Source: UBA1756 sp045130235
GTDB lineage: Bacteria; Bacteroidota; Bacteroidia; Bacteroidales; WCHB1-69
DNA: 64,000 nt
NCBI GenBank assembly: GCA_045130235.1
Contig: JBGUPJ010000036.1
Span: 117,454-181,453 of the forward strand
Reading direction: 5' to 3'
The position numbers were made by a program, and so were the translations under genes. This document shows, piece after piece, positions 8,177-17,657 of this stretch. Every line of letters begins with the position of its first letter. The stretch's first letter is position 1. Under the pieces are notes generated by a model that was not told the origin of the DNA, did not search any database, and was given only the letters and a program-made list of their open reading frames with translations.

Positions 8177-9934
8177 ATGAAAAGAACCCTTACATTTTCG
8201 CTGTTGCTGCTGATGGGGTTCTACGCCATAGCACAATCCATCACCCTCACAGAACGCGATGTACAATTGTCACAAAACACCCCCAACCCGTTCAACGGCA
8301 CCACCGATGTTTACCTGACGGTGGCCGAGGCCGGAACGGTGTCGGTGGAAATTGCCGATATCAACGGACGCACCGTCGTTGGGGCGAATAATTATTCGCC
8401 CCAACCGGGTGTCCACCAATTCCGCGTCATCCTCGCCACCCCGGGTACCTACGTGATGACCGTCCGCCAGAACGGCCAAACATCATCTATCAAGATGATT
8501 TGCAACGGTGGCGGCAATGGCAACCGCGTTGAATATTACGGTGGCGTAGAGACGTGCAATGGCAACAGCGTCGAATATTGCGGTAATGTAGAGACGCGCA
8601 ATGGCAACAGCGTTGAATATTGCGGTAATGTAGAGACGCGCCATGGCACGTCTCTACTTTCTGCCCCAATTGAAGAATCCGAGGACAATGATGAGGCCAC
8701 CAGCGAAGAGAAGAAAAAGCCCACCATCGCGCAAACCGATGAGCCTTTCCGCATCGCCCTTTCGCTGAGTCCTTTCTCCCTCAACCAGTTTGAGCAAGGC
8801 TACACCTTCAATGTCAATAGAGAGACTGCCACCACTCCCGAAGAGTTGCAACAGATTTACTGCGACCTCGGTTCCACGGAGATGTACGTCCGTATCGCCA
8901 CCAAGCGACACGTCACCGCTGAGAACACCGTTGACGGCGTGGAGGACGAGAACGCCAACGTGCACACTTTTGATCAAGGCATCCGTCTGTGCCAGATTGC
9001 GGCAGAGTTAGGCATTCCCATCAACCCTGAAATCATGTGCGCCTATACCTATATGGATATGGACAAGCAGCAGGCCCCTCGTTTTGAAGAATATCCCGAA
9101 ATCTACGCACTGCAAAACGGCAAAAGATGGGAAGAACTGAGCCTTGACGAAATCTGCACTGTGTTAGAGGCTTATGGTACTTTTGTGGCTGAGGCGATTC
9201 TGAGCACCGGCTGCACCGTCAACAACTGGAACCTTGGCAACGAGGCCAACTTCGGCTTCGCTGGCATCAGCATGGGACTGGAAACTGCTGTTAACCCCAA
9301 ACTGAAAAAGGCAGGAACCCTCAAGAAATACACGGCTCCCGTGTTCGCCCGCGGCTGGCTCAAACGTAACGTATGGCAGTACGACGCTCCCGCCTACGCA
9401 GCCGTGAAACGCGGCATCCTCAGCGCTTACGACAAGTTGGGCATCAGCGACTCCAACGTGCGTTTCTCCACCCACATCGCCACCGTGGTATTTCCGCCCA
9501 AATGCAGCGTGAAATTTTTTAACTTCATGAGAGACAATGGCTACGAGATGCAAACCGCTGGCATCAGCTACTATCCCAGCGCTCCGTCGATGTCGGCCAA
9601 CAAAAAGAAACTCTTGAAGAAGACCGTCAGCAAAATCAACCAAAAGTGCGACCTTCCCGTCTTCATCGGCGAATTCTCCTATCCGTCTGACAAGATGGAA
9701 GGACCTTTCAAAGGTTGGAACAAGAAAGTGAAAGGCTACAAGCACGACCAGCAAGGACAGGCCAACATTTATGCCGATGTATTAGCATGGGGCAAAGCCA
9801 ACGGACTGGTCGGCATCCGCTACTGGGCACCCGACTACGAAGGCTGGTACTCCATGTCGATGTTCGAATTCTCCAACAAGGTGGGGACGGCGAAAATCAT
9901 CTTGAAAAACCACAAGGATCTGATTGGACAATAG
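8177..9934 (+). CDS. Secreted clan GH-A (GH53-like) glycosidase with N-terminal T9SS-CTD-like module
   Basis: A 585-residue exported protein. Residues 1-20 are a signal peptide ending AIAQ. Residues 29-109 look like a T9SS type A sorting domain (NTPNPF, DINGR, PGTYVMTV), here at the wrong end of the protein. Residues 111-165 are a linker of in-frame 14-residue repeats (NGNSVEYCGNVETR). Residues 185-585 form a TIM-barrel-like region with LGNE (Glu356, candidate acid/base), SYYPS, and FIGEFSYP (Glu499, candidate nucleophile), the spacing and surroundings of clan GH-A and closest to GH53 endo-galactanases. Substrate is not certain. The C terminus has no second sorting domain. An AraC regulator is divergent and may control it. 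Confidence 0.75.
   Translation: MKRTLTFSLLLLMGFYAIAQSITLTERDVQLSQNTPNPFNGTTDVYLTVAEAGTVSVEIADINGRTVVGANNYSPQPGVHQFRVILATPGTYVMTVRQNGQTSSIKMICNGGGNGNRVEYYGGVETCNGNSVEYCGNVETRNGNSVEYCGNVETRHGTSLLSAPIEESEDNDEATSEEKKKPTIAQTDEPFRIALSLSPFSLNQFEQGYTFNVNRETATTPEELQQIYCDLGSTEMYVRIATKRHVTAENTVDGVEDENANVHTFDQGIRLCQIAAELGIPINPEIMCAYTYMDMDKQQAPRFEEYPEIYALQNGKRWEELSLDEICTVLEAYGTFVAEAILSTGCTVNNWNLGNEANFGFAGISMGLETAVNPKLKKAGTLKKYTAPVFARGWLKRNVWQYDAPAYAAVKRGILSAYDKLGISDSNVRFSTHIATVVFPPKCSVKFFNFMRDNGYEMQTAGISYYPSAPSMSANKKKLLKKTVSKINQKCDLPVFIGEFSYPSDKMEGPFKGWNKKVKGYKHDQQGQANIYADVLAWGKANGLVGIRYWAPDYEGWYSMSMFEFSNKVGTAKIILKNHKDLIGQ
8546..8657 (+). repeat. In-frame 42-bp tandem repeats ending in a captured palindrome
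   Basis: Two 42-bp units (8546-8587 and 8588-8629, 2 differences) each begin with GTAGAGACG and are followed at 8630 by a third start that completes a 28-bp palindrome (8630-8657) with arms GTAGAGACG/CGTCTCTAC. A degenerate earlier copy spans about 8513-8545. The unit is 14 codons, so copy number can change without a frameshift. The 28-bp sequence is identical to the intergenic copy at 38671-38698. Confidence 0.9.
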
Positions 9935-9938
9935 TTAT

Positions 9939-10415
9939 ATGAATAAAAACATCACACCCACCAAAATACTATTCATCTGCTTGGGTAATATCTGCCGCAG
10001 TCCGATGGCGGAATTTATCATGAAAAAGATGGTAGAGGATGCCGGACTTTCGGATCAGTTTGAGATAGCGTCGGCGGCGACCTCCTCGTGGGAGGTGGGC
10101 AATCCCGTTTATCCGCCGGCGCGCCAGAAGCTGGCAGAGAACGGCATCAGCTGCAAGGGCAAGACAGCCCGACAGATGACCCGCACCGACTACGACTACT
10201 ACGACCTCCTCATCGGGATGGAACGGAAAAACCTGCGCGACATCAAAGCCATCGTCGGCGAAGACCCGCTAAACAAAATCGCCCTGCTGATGGACTTCAC
10301 CGACGACCCGCACGACATCGCCGACCCGTGGTACACCGGTGATTTCGATGCCACTTGGAACGATGTCACCCAAGGGTGCGCCGCCCTCATCGAGCAAATC
10401 ACCCTAAAACAATAG
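9939..10415 (+). CDS. Low-molecular-weight protein tyrosine phosphatase
   Basis: A 158-residue cytoplasmic protein with the LMW-PTP loop C14-LGNIC-R20-S near the N terminus and the general-acid segment DPWYTGDF (Asp about 128). The MNKNITPTK start, 4 nt after the glycosidase stop, is preferred because the phosphatase loop must be close to the N terminus; an in-frame upstream ATG would overlap the glycosidase gene. In other bacteria such enzymes dephosphorylate tyrosine kinases of polysaccharide export or arginine-phosphorylated proteins; which applies here cannot be told. A strong terminator follows. Confidence 0.93.
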   Translation: MNKNITPTKILFICLGNICRSPMAEFIMKKMVEDAGLSDQFEIASAATSSWEVGNPVYPPARQKLAENGISCKGKTARQMTRTDYDYYDLLIGMERKNLRDIKAIVGEDPLNKIALLMDFTDDPHDIADPWYTGDFDATWNDVTQGCAALIEQITLKQ

Positions 10416-10430
10416 AGATGCGATAAAAAA

Positions 10431-10464
10431 AAGAGACGCAAAAAATTGCGTCTCTTTTTTTTAT
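10431..10464. terminator. Bidirectional terminator between phosphatase and pgk
   Basis: Perfect 11-bp arms (10431-10441, 10446-10456) with an AAAA loop, flanked by an A-run on the left and a T-run on the right, between convergent genes. The stem shares the GAGACGC/GCGTCTC core with the dispersed palindrome. Confidence 0.85.
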
Positions 10465-11657
10465 TTGTCCTCGTTGAGTGCCTTGATGCCGGGGAGTTCG
10501 CGACCCTCAAGGTATTCCAGCATGGCGCCACCGCCGGTGCTGATGTACGACACCTGGTTGGCGAGATGGTAGTTGTTGACTGCTGCGATGGAGTCGCCGC
10601 CGCCGATGAGCGAGAATGCGCCCGACATGGTAGCCACAGCCACACACAGCGCCACCGACTGGGTGCCCTTCTCGAAATTCGGGAACTCGTAAACGCCTAC
10701 CGGACCGTTCCACAGGATGGTGTTGGCGTTCTTGATGATGGCCGCAAACTTGCGGATGGTGCGGGGACCGATATCCATACCCTCCCAACCTTCGGGAATG
10801 TCGTTGTGGGTGGTGATGTATTGATTGGCGTTATTGTCGAACTTGTCGGCGCAGATGTTGTCGATGGGCAGATAGATGTCCACGCCCTTGAGGTGCGCAC
10901 GGTTGATGATGTCCTTGGCAACAGGAATCATATCCTCTTCCAGCAGCGAGTTGCCGATCTTCACGCCCATGGCATGGAGGAAGGTGTAGCTCATACCGCC
11001 GGCGATGATGAGGTTATCGACTTTGTCGAGCAGGTGGGTGATGATTTTGAGTTTGGAAGACACCTTGCTGCCGCCGATGATGGCCGTGAAGGGATGACCG
11101 GCGTTGTTGAGCACCATGTCGAGGTTGGAGGCCTCCTCGTAGAGCAGGTAGCCGGCGTAGCACTGTCCGGGGAAGAACTTCGTAATGGTGGCGGTGGAGG
11201 CGTGTGCGCGATGGGCGGTGCCGAAGGCGTCGTTGACGTACAAGTCGCCGAGACGGGCGATCTGGCGGGCGAAATTCTCGTCACCGGCCTCTTCTTCAGC
11301 GTGAAAGCGCAGGTTCTCGAGCAGGGCCACCTCACCGGGTTTCAGGGCAGCCACCTTCTTTTCCACGTCAGCGTCGAGCACATCGCCGAGGAACTGCACG
11401 GGCGTGCCGAGCACCTCGGAGGCCTTGCTGACGATATGCTTCAGCGAGAACTTGTCGGCAGCCACACCCTTCGGACGGCCTAGGTGCGACATGAGGATGG
11501 CGATGCCGCCCTCGTCCTGGATCTTCTTCACCGTGGCGATAGTGCGCACGATGCGGGTGGTGTCTGTCACCTCCAATTGTTCGTTCAGCGGCACATTATA
11601 GTCCACTCTGACCAGTACTTTCTTTCCCTTCAAGGGAGCCAAATCGATAGATTTCAT
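10461..11657 (-). CDS. pgk: Phosphoglycerate kinase
   Basis: A 398-residue cytoplasmic glycolytic enzyme that transfers phosphate from 1,3-bisphosphoglycerate to ADP. The N-terminal substrate-binding segments RVDYNVPLN and HLGRPKG and the C-terminal nucleotide-binding segment GGGDSIAAV...STGGGAMLEYLEG are all present, and the length is normal. It is a single gene with its own -7 box and a bidirectional terminator at its 3' end. Confidence 0.98.
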   Translation of the reverse strand: MKSIDLAPLKGKKVLVRVDYNVPLNEQLEVTDTTRIVRTIATVKKIQDEGGIAILMSHLGRPKGVAADKFSLKHIVSKASEVLGTPVQFLGDVLDADVEKKVAALKPGEVALLENLRFHAEEEAGDENFARQIARLGDLYVNDAFGTAHRAHASTATITKFFPGQCYAGYLLYEEASNLDMVLNNAGHPFTAIIGGSKVSSKLKIITHLLDKVDNLIIAGGMSYTFLHAMGVKIGNSLLEEDMIPVAKDIINRAHLKGVDIYLPIDNICADKFDNNANQYITTHNDIPEGWEGMDIGPRTIRKFAAIIKNANTILWNGPVGVYEFPNFEKGTQSVALCVAVATMSGAFSLIGGGDSIAAVNNYHLANQVSYISTGGGAMLEYLEGRELPGIKALNEDK

Positions 11658-11696
11658 AGGTTTATATTTTTAATGATTGATTTTCAAAATTCGCTG

Positions 11697-11704
11697 CAAA
11701 GTTA
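11697..11704 (-). promoter_or_regulatory. -7 box of pgk promoter
   Basis: Minus-strand TAACTTTG fits TAnnTTTG, 40 nt before the pgk ATG. Confidence 0.6.
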
Positions 11705-11728
11705 AGACATTTTTCTAACATTTCCAAC

Positions 11729-14700
11729 TTATTCTTCCACCACGATGCTCCCTTTGGAGGGGGTATGGGCGTTGAACTCGGGGGCATAGAAACTCTCAAC
11801 TGTGGCATAGCCGCCTGAGAACTTACCAGCCTGCGACACGGAGAGCGGGTACTCGATCACGTGTCTGCCGGCGGTGAGCCGCTCAAGGAAGAAGTCCACC
11901 TCGGTGTCGCGCACCATCCGGTAATAAACTTCCTGCTGACCGTACTGGTAGCCCGACATTAAAGCGCCCGGCTCGAACGTCGCCGCCCGGAGGTCGCACA
12001 CCCGCACGAAGTCCATGTCGCGGTCGGCATACACGATGAGTCGCACTGTCACCTGGTCGCCCAGATGCAGCGGTTCGCCAGCCTTCACCAACGTGGGCTT
12101 GCTGCCATCGGGATGCTGCAGCCACAGCTGCCGCTCGATGTGCAACGGCTGCTCCTGCGTCTGCCGCGGAATGCTGTCGATGTCCACCCACTGCTGCCAG
12201 GTCAGCGTGCCGTACGAGAAGCCGTAATCGGAACGGGTCACCACCACCGAGTCGGTGGTCGCCACCGTGGCCGCTGCCAGCTTCTGCACGAAGGGAATCT
12301 GCAACGTGTCGGCAAAGTCGTACCGCACGCCACCCACCTGCAAGGTTACCGACTGCGCCGGACGCTCTTCTGCCAACCCCTGCAACAACGCCACACAGGC
12401 TTGCACCGTGGCACCTGTCGTCACCCAGTACTGCGACCTCTTCTGCTGCAACAGCCACAGCTTCATCTCGCGCACCGCCGCCGTGTCGTGCAGAATCTCA
12501 TCAAAAGCCTCCATCATCACCACCTGCACCCGGATGTCGGAACACATGCCGTTCTTCGAGGGCCAGTACATCCCCAATGTCTCCGAGCAGTGCGCCTCCC
12601 TGCGGATGTCGCGCATCAGCTCATTGGCACGGGAATCCTTGCCATGGGCATGGAGCACCAATGCCGCAAGTCCTCGCAGATACAAACTCTCTATTTCATC
12701 AGCATAAGTCTCTAAATTAGAGAGATAAAACTTGTCGGCCTCACCAAAAGGCACCTCCGCATCCGCATACAGCGTACGAACATACAGGTACTCAATCATG
12801 GAGGCGGTGGGCTTTAGCGTCAACAACCACGCCGGATTGTGCTGTAACATCGACTGGTAGTTCCTCTCCACTTCTTTACTCTGTTCCTTCACGGCCTTAT
12901 CGGTATGGATGTCGGGCATCGTCAGCCAGCCCAACTTCTTCATTCTGCCGTAATCCATCAAAATGGTTCGGGTGACATAGGAACTGGAGTAGCCGCCTTT
13001 GAACCACGGCCAGCAGCCATCTGAATTCTGGGCGGCGGCCAGCTGCTTCTGCAACTTCTCGGCCTTTTCACGCAACTGCTGCTCGTCGAGCTGGGAAAAA
13101 TCCACCAAATTGCTTTCCAAAAATCTCCGCCAAAGTGCGGGTGCGTTCTGACAGCGGGCGGTGTCGTTCTGTCCGCTCCAGTTGGTCGAGATGGGGCAGT
13201 CGTGCAGCAGCTGCGCCAGCGCAAGGTTGCCGAACATCTCCGACAGCAGGTGGTCGCTGCACGGGTAGGGATTTCGGATAAGATCTGGCAGCGAGAACAC
13301 CACATCCCACGTGGGGTCGGGGGTGAAGGTGAGGTGGCAGTTGACTATCTCCGACGAGTTGGCGAGCTGTGGCAGGGCGAAAGCGCGGCTCCCCCGGCGG
13401 GTGATGAAAAACGGCACGCTTTCGGTGACCAGCTGCCGGCGCGAAAGCACCGGCACGACGCGTTGCTCCGCATCGGTATAGTTGCTGGTTCCTTTCTGCG
13501 CATGTAAACGACAATACACACCCAAGTTAGGAATGCTCTGCGGAACCACAAAGCCCAATCGAACCTTCTGCGAAGAAAGCGTATCCCATATCAGCAACTG
13601 GTTCCAGGTAGCCAACTCGGTGTTGCGGTTCGCGGTAACACGCATATACGCATCACCTTGCACGGGCAGGGAAAGGCCTGTCACCGCATTGACGGACAGC
13701 AGCAACGAGTCGCCCTCGTAGAGGAAACGCGGCAGGTGGGGCACCGACATCACCGGCAGGTGGGTGATCATCTCGGTGGAGAAGACCGCGCCCGTCATCG
13801 AGGCGGTGTGCGCCACGCCCATCAGCTTCCAGCGGGTGAGACTTTCGGGAAGGGTGAAGTCGAAGACCACCTCCCCATTATCATCCGTTTCCAACCAAGG
13901 ATAGAAAAAGGCCGTCTCCGCAAAGTTGGTGCGCGGAGCTGACATGTTCAACAAATCTTCTTTATAGTCGGAGCCGAAAACAGGACTGTAATATCTTCGC
14001 GTGCCTCTCACTTCACACAATTCTCCATCTATAGAGTTCACCCCTTGGGTTCCACGCACCACCATTCCGTCATATATCACTGCCTGCCCATCGATGCGAT
14101 TCCCTCTGACTCTCGCGGTGTATGAACGATCTGCATCCAGCACCACAGGCCCACGGCTTCGGTGGCCAAAATTCGACAAGTCTCTATCAAAGAAGATACG
14201 GGGACGGTTCCACTGCGGCACACTGCGTAGTTTCAGGTGGTATCGGAATAAATTATTTAGATTTCTATATCCGCCAGCATTTACTTCGAACACCTTTTGC
14301 TCAATTTCTAAAGAAGGAGTGAAAGGGAAATAGGAGAAATGGTTGGGTACATAGCTGTCGAGGGCGGCATCGTACATGGCACAGAGCACCTCCGCCTTGG
14401 CGGGACGGCCGTCGGGGAAGGTAAGCCGCAAACGCACCTGTTTCTTCTCTCTCGGCACCGCGCTGGTGTCGCACGACAACCATTCGACATGGAGCTCCGG
14501 GAGGCTCTGGGGCAACGCCACTTTCACCGAATGCGAATAGACCTGCCCGTCGAAGGCGGCGTGAACCATCAGCAGCAGCTCCACCGAATCCTCCGGCTGC
14601 ACCACGTACGAAAAATCGTGATAGTGGCAGTCGGTCAGGTTGAAGGCCGTGATGCGTCCGCGCAGACTGAACAGATCCGCATAGAGCGTGCCCAGGTCGA

Positions 14701-17557
14701 TGGCGGAGCAGAGGTGGAAATGCACGGTGTCGCCGGGGTAGGCCTCCTGCTCATCCACCCACGCCTGCGCCCCCACATAGAGCGGCGATACATTCAATTC
14801 GGGATTAAAAACGCTGAAGTGGGCGGGCGGCAAGTTCCAGCGGTCACCGCTCACGCCTGTCGGCTGCCAGGTCACGCGGTAGGTACCGGCGGGCAGATTC
14901 GGCAACGTGAACATCGAGCTGCTGGTGATGAGGAAATCGCCCTCCTCCGCAACCGAATGTGCGGGCCAGTTCTCCATCCAAGTCTCGCCATGGAATGCCA
15001 GTTGCGGGAATTGCTTCCCGAAACGCTCCGTCGCATCCGAACGGGTGATCGACGTCGGCCGCATGAAATGGTCGGGGCGTGTGAGCTGCTCGATACGGTA
15101 ATGCGCCCACACCTGCGAGCCCGCATGGACGGTGTCGGCAATTCGCACCGCTACAGGATGTTGGGAAAGCTCCCCGCAGCGCATCATCTCGGGCAAGTCG
15201 AACTGGATGAAGGGGTCGGGAGCGGTGGCAGGGAAGGAGATCTCCGCATCGCAGGTCTCCCCCATCTCGTCGGTGGCCGTCACCTTCACCTTGCACGGCA
15301 CACTTTGGCCGCCGTTGAGGTCGTAGAGCATGGTTTTCAGCTCAAAGTTGCCGTAGGCATCGCTCTCCACAGTGCCCATGCCGGTCAGCAGCTCTTGGTA
15401 GTTCATCGTGCCATAAACTTTGTAAGTGATGTGAGCATGGTGGATGTCGTACCCGGCGTAGGCCTTCACGTTTCCTCTCACCGTCACGCTGTCACCCCAG
15501 CAAATCTTTCCTTCCGGCTGTGCCAGCTCCACCTCGAAATGCGGCAACTTGTACTCCTCCACCTGCAAATAGGTCCTGCCCAAGTTGTATCGCTTATATT
15601 TTCTCTCATACCAATTGGAATTATACAAATGTACCCGTCTATAACGACGATGTTTTATATAATGGTGTAAAATTCCTGCGACCACTTTTACCTGTCCCGG
15701 CTGGAGGTCGTCAGGCAGCTTTAGCTGGGAGGCGACAGAGCCTAACGAGTTGGTTTTGAGGGTGTCGGTACGAAGAAGATTATCCCCTTGATGGATCCAA
15801 TACAGCACAATCTTTTTTTGGCGGAAAGGCACCAATTGTTTTCGGGCATTCTCTTTCGCAAAAATGGCCTTCAACTCTACCGTCTGCCCCGGACGATAAA
15901 CCATACGGTCGGTATAAAAGCAGGCGGCTTTCCTGTTGGTACTCTCATCAGAAAGCGAATTGAAACTTGTGGGAACAACATCCAAAACACGATCTTTCAT
16001 ATATGGATTCTTAACAAACGCCCGCCCGTCTTTTTTTGAGGACACCATTCTCAAAAACACATCATAATAAAACCCTTCATGGGTCAACTTGAAAGATTGG
16101 TGCGCCACGGGGGCACCGGTGCTATAATCCATGGCAATGCCCGTGAAGGTGTTGGGGGTGCTAAAAACGGCTTTCACCGTACCACTCACGTTGGTCACGT
16201 AACGACGAGGACGGTGTTCGTCTCTCTTCTTATAATGCCAGAGATGTTCCTTTTCTCCCTGTGCCAAAAAAGGCAGCGTGTCAATCCAGATCGAATATCT
16301 TCCCTCAGACAAAGAGGGGAGAACGAAGAGCGTAGTGTCGATAGAGAATAGTCCATGCCGCTCCACCGCAATAATAGTATCGAAAAGAAGGTCTTTCTGC
16401 CGGAAGAGCATTCCAGGACCACGAACCCCTTGGGTTACCGCAAAGTAAATCGTATCGCAATTGTAGCTGACCGTCTGCAACAGCTGCGGGCTGGGAGAAA
16501 ACGGATCTCGCATATTCAGCTCAAAGAACCTGTTTGCGTTCTTTATAATCTGACAGGATTCTCGCGACTCTCTGGTGAAATCATCGGGATGGCCCATGGA
16601 GGAAACCGACCCCTCAGAGTACCAGTAATAGGCCTTGTCCAACTGATAGTGCCTGGAGTCATAGTTAATCCACCTATCATTAAGGTCGCCGCCATACAAC
16701 TTGCCAAGCTGGTAGCAGATGTCGCTGTAGGCAGCGCTGTTGCGGTAGGTGGTGGCCAACTGCAACAGGGTGGCTTCCACCCATTCCAGCTGCTGCTTAG
16801 ACGACTTATCCAACAGTTTTTGCAGCCGTTCGAGGGTCCAGCGGATGACCGGCAGTTCGAAGTGGTCTTCCAGATTTCTCTTCGTAACCTCTTGTGAAAG
16901 ACGAAAATAAAGATAGTCTAATGAGGCGCTGTCCACCATTACGACAGAGCCTTTCACAAACTCCTCGGGGGTGGCGTACAGCACGGACTGATACAAGGAG
17001 AAGGGGTAATACACATCGCTTTTCGCATAGTAGAGAAACTGTCCGTAGTTGCAGGCCAGCAGGTTGTAGAGGGTGGGCACATAGTCTGCCAGCCACCGGT
17101 AGGTGATGTATTCCTGGTACGGCGCAATCGGCTCCGACTGAAGCACATCGGCATGTTGCAACGACTGCTGGTAGTACCCTATAATCTGCTGATAGTAATA
17201 CGACAAGTCATGCTCCGGCTCTTCGTCAAGCTGCACCGAGTCTTCAGAAAACCGAGACACATAAGTATCGTTTTCCTCTTTTTCGTCTTTTTGCTGAAGA
17301 TCCTGGAGGTAATACTCGGCGAGGAGGTTGCAGCAGATGGCGCGCTCGATGATGAGCGGCCGGCTGTCGGGTTGGAGAGCAAGCAGCGAGTCACACTCGT
17401 GCAGCTCCTTAGTCAGACTGGTGATGGCCTCCTCGCAATCCTTGAATCGCGTGGTGAGCGGGAGACTCCTCTTCTGCACCGACGATGTGCTCTCTTGGGC
17501 GAAACCGATGAGGGATGCCCATACTAATATGGTGAAAAACAGAATTTTGTATCGCAT
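11729..17557 (-). CDS. Alpha-2-macroglobulin family protein lacking the thioester motif
   Basis: A 1942-residue exported protein; residues 1-20 are a signal peptide (MRYKILFF...GFAQ). About 400 N-terminal residues are helical, then an MG2 domain (DRMVYRPGQTVELKA), further MG-like beta domains, the A2M domain (ETAFFYPWLETDDNGEVVFDF, SLTRWKLMGVAHT), and a C-terminal alpha/alpha-toroid thioester region. Bacterial A2Ms trap proteases in the envelope. The place of the thioester CxEQ reads PYPCSDHLL, codons at about 13250-13261: Cys (about 1433) is kept but Glu-Gln is Asp-His, so no thioester can form. The start was set at MRYKIL because the upstream in-frame ATG would lie beyond the -7 box. pgk lies 71 nt downstream with its own promoter. 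Confidence 0.9.
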   Translation of the reverse strand: MRYKILFFTILVWASLIGFAQESTSSVQKRSLPLTTRFKDCEEAITSLTKELHECDSLLALQPDSRPLIIERAICCNLLAEYYLQDLQQKDEKEENDTYVSRFSEDSVQLDEEPEHDLSYYYQQIIGYYQQSLQHADVLQSEPIAPYQEYITYRWLADYVPTLYNLLACNYGQFLYYAKSDVYYPFSLYQSVLYATPEEFVKGSVVMVDSASLDYLYFRLSQEVTKRNLEDHFELPVIRWTLERLQKLLDKSSKQQLEWVEATLLQLATTYRNSAAYSDICYQLGKLYGGDLNDRWINYDSRHYQLDKAYYWYSEGSVSSMGHPDDFTRESRESCQIIKNANRFFELNMRDPFSPSPQLLQTVSYNCDTIYFAVTQGVRGPGMLFRQKDLLFDTIIAVERHGLFSIDTTLFVLPSLSEGRYSIWIDTLPFLAQGEKEHLWHYKKRDEHRPRRYVTNVSGTVKAVFSTPNTFTGIAMDYSTGAPVAHQSFKLTHEGFYYDVFLRMVSSKKDGRAFVKNPYMKDRVLDVVPTSFNSLSDESTNRKAACFYTDRMVYRPGQTVELKAIFAKENARKQLVPFRQKKIVLYWIHQGDNLLRTDTLKTNSLGSVASQLKLPDDLQPGQVKVVAGILHHYIKHRRYRRVHLYNSNWYERKYKRYNLGRTYLQVEEYKLPHFEVELAQPEGKICWGDSVTVRGNVKAYAGYDIHHAHITYKVYGTMNYQELLTGMGTVESDAYGNFELKTMLYDLNGGQSVPCKVKVTATDEMGETCDAEISFPATAPDPFIQFDLPEMMRCGELSQHPVAVRIADTVHAGSQVWAHYRIEQLTRPDHFMRPTSITRSDATERFGKQFPQLAFHGETWMENWPAHSVAEEGDFLITSSSMFTLPNLPAGTYRVTWQPTGVSGDRWNLPPAHFSVFNPELNVSPLYVGAQAWVDEQEAYPGDTVHFHLCSAIDLGTLYADLFSLRGRITAFNLTDCHYHDFSYVVQPEDSVELLLMVHAAFDGQVYSHSVKVALPQSLPELHVEWLSCDTSAVPREKKQVRLRLTFPDGRPAKAEVLCAMYDAALDSYVPNHFSYFPFTPSLEIEQKVFEVNAGGYRNLNNLFRYHLKLRSVPQWNRPRIFFDRDLSNFGHRSRGPVVLDADRSYTARVRGNRIDGQAVIYDGMVVRGTQGVNSIDGELCEVRGTRRYYSPVFGSDYKEDLLNMSAPRTNFAETAFFYPWLETDDNGEVVFDFTLPESLTRWKLMGVAHTASMTGAVFSTEMITHLPVMSVPHLPRFLYEGDSLLLSVNAVTGLSLPVQGDAYMRVTANRNTELATWNQLLIWDTLSSQKVRLGFVVPQSIPNLGVYCRLHAQKGTSNYTDAEQRVVPVLSRRQLVTESVPFFITRRGSRAFALPQLANSSEIVNCHLTFTPDPTWDVVFSLPDLIRNPYPCSDHLLSEMFGNLALAQLLHDCPISTNWSGQNDTARCQNAPALWRRFLESNLVDFSQLDEQQLREKAEKLQKQLAAAQNSDGCWPWFKGGYSSSYVTRTILMDYGRMKKLGWLTMPDIHTDKAVKEQSKEVERNYQSMLQHNPAWLLTLKPTASMIEYLYVRTLYADAEVPFGEADKFYLSNLETYADEIESLYLRGLAALVLHAHGKDSRANELMRDIRREAHCSETLGMYWPSKNGMCSDIRVQVVMMEAFDEILHDTAAVREMKLWLLQQKRSQYWVTTGATVQACVALLQGLAEERPAQSVTLQVGGVRYDFADTLQIPFVQKLAAATVATTDSVVVTRSDYGFSYGTLTWQQWVDIDSIPRQTQEQPLHIERQLWLQHPDGSKPTLVKAGEPLHLGDQVTVRLIVYADRDMDFVRVCDLRAATFEPGALMSGYQYGQQEVYYRMVRDTEVDFFLERLTAGRHVIEYPLSVSQAGKFSGGYATVESFYAPEFNAHTPSKGSIVVEE

Positions 17558-17585
17558 GATAATTGGGGGTTTAAAAACGATTTGG

Positions 17586-17593
17586 CAAAAATA
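17586..17593 (-). promoter_or_regulatory. -7 box of the alpha-2-macroglobulin promoter
   Basis: Minus-strand TATTTTTG fits TAnnTTTG, 29 nt before the ATG at 17557; supports the MRYKIL start. Confidence 0.55.
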
Positions 17594-17615
17594 CACATTA
17601 TTTGTAAATATCATG

Positions 17616-17623
17616 TATTTTTG
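17616..17623 (+). promoter_or_regulatory. -7 box of the alcohol dehydrogenase promoter
   Basis: TATTTTTG fits TAnnTTTG, 34 nt before the ATG at 17658. No clear -33 box. Confidence 0.5.
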
Positions 17624-17657
17624 TACTCAGAATTTTTATCCAAAAAAAACGAAAAGC

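Noticed and set aside
14339..15670. 443-codon plus-strand ORF opposite the alpha-2-macroglobulin gene
   Set aside because: Antisense shadow; the minus strand is one continuous 1942-codon frame with recognisable domains.
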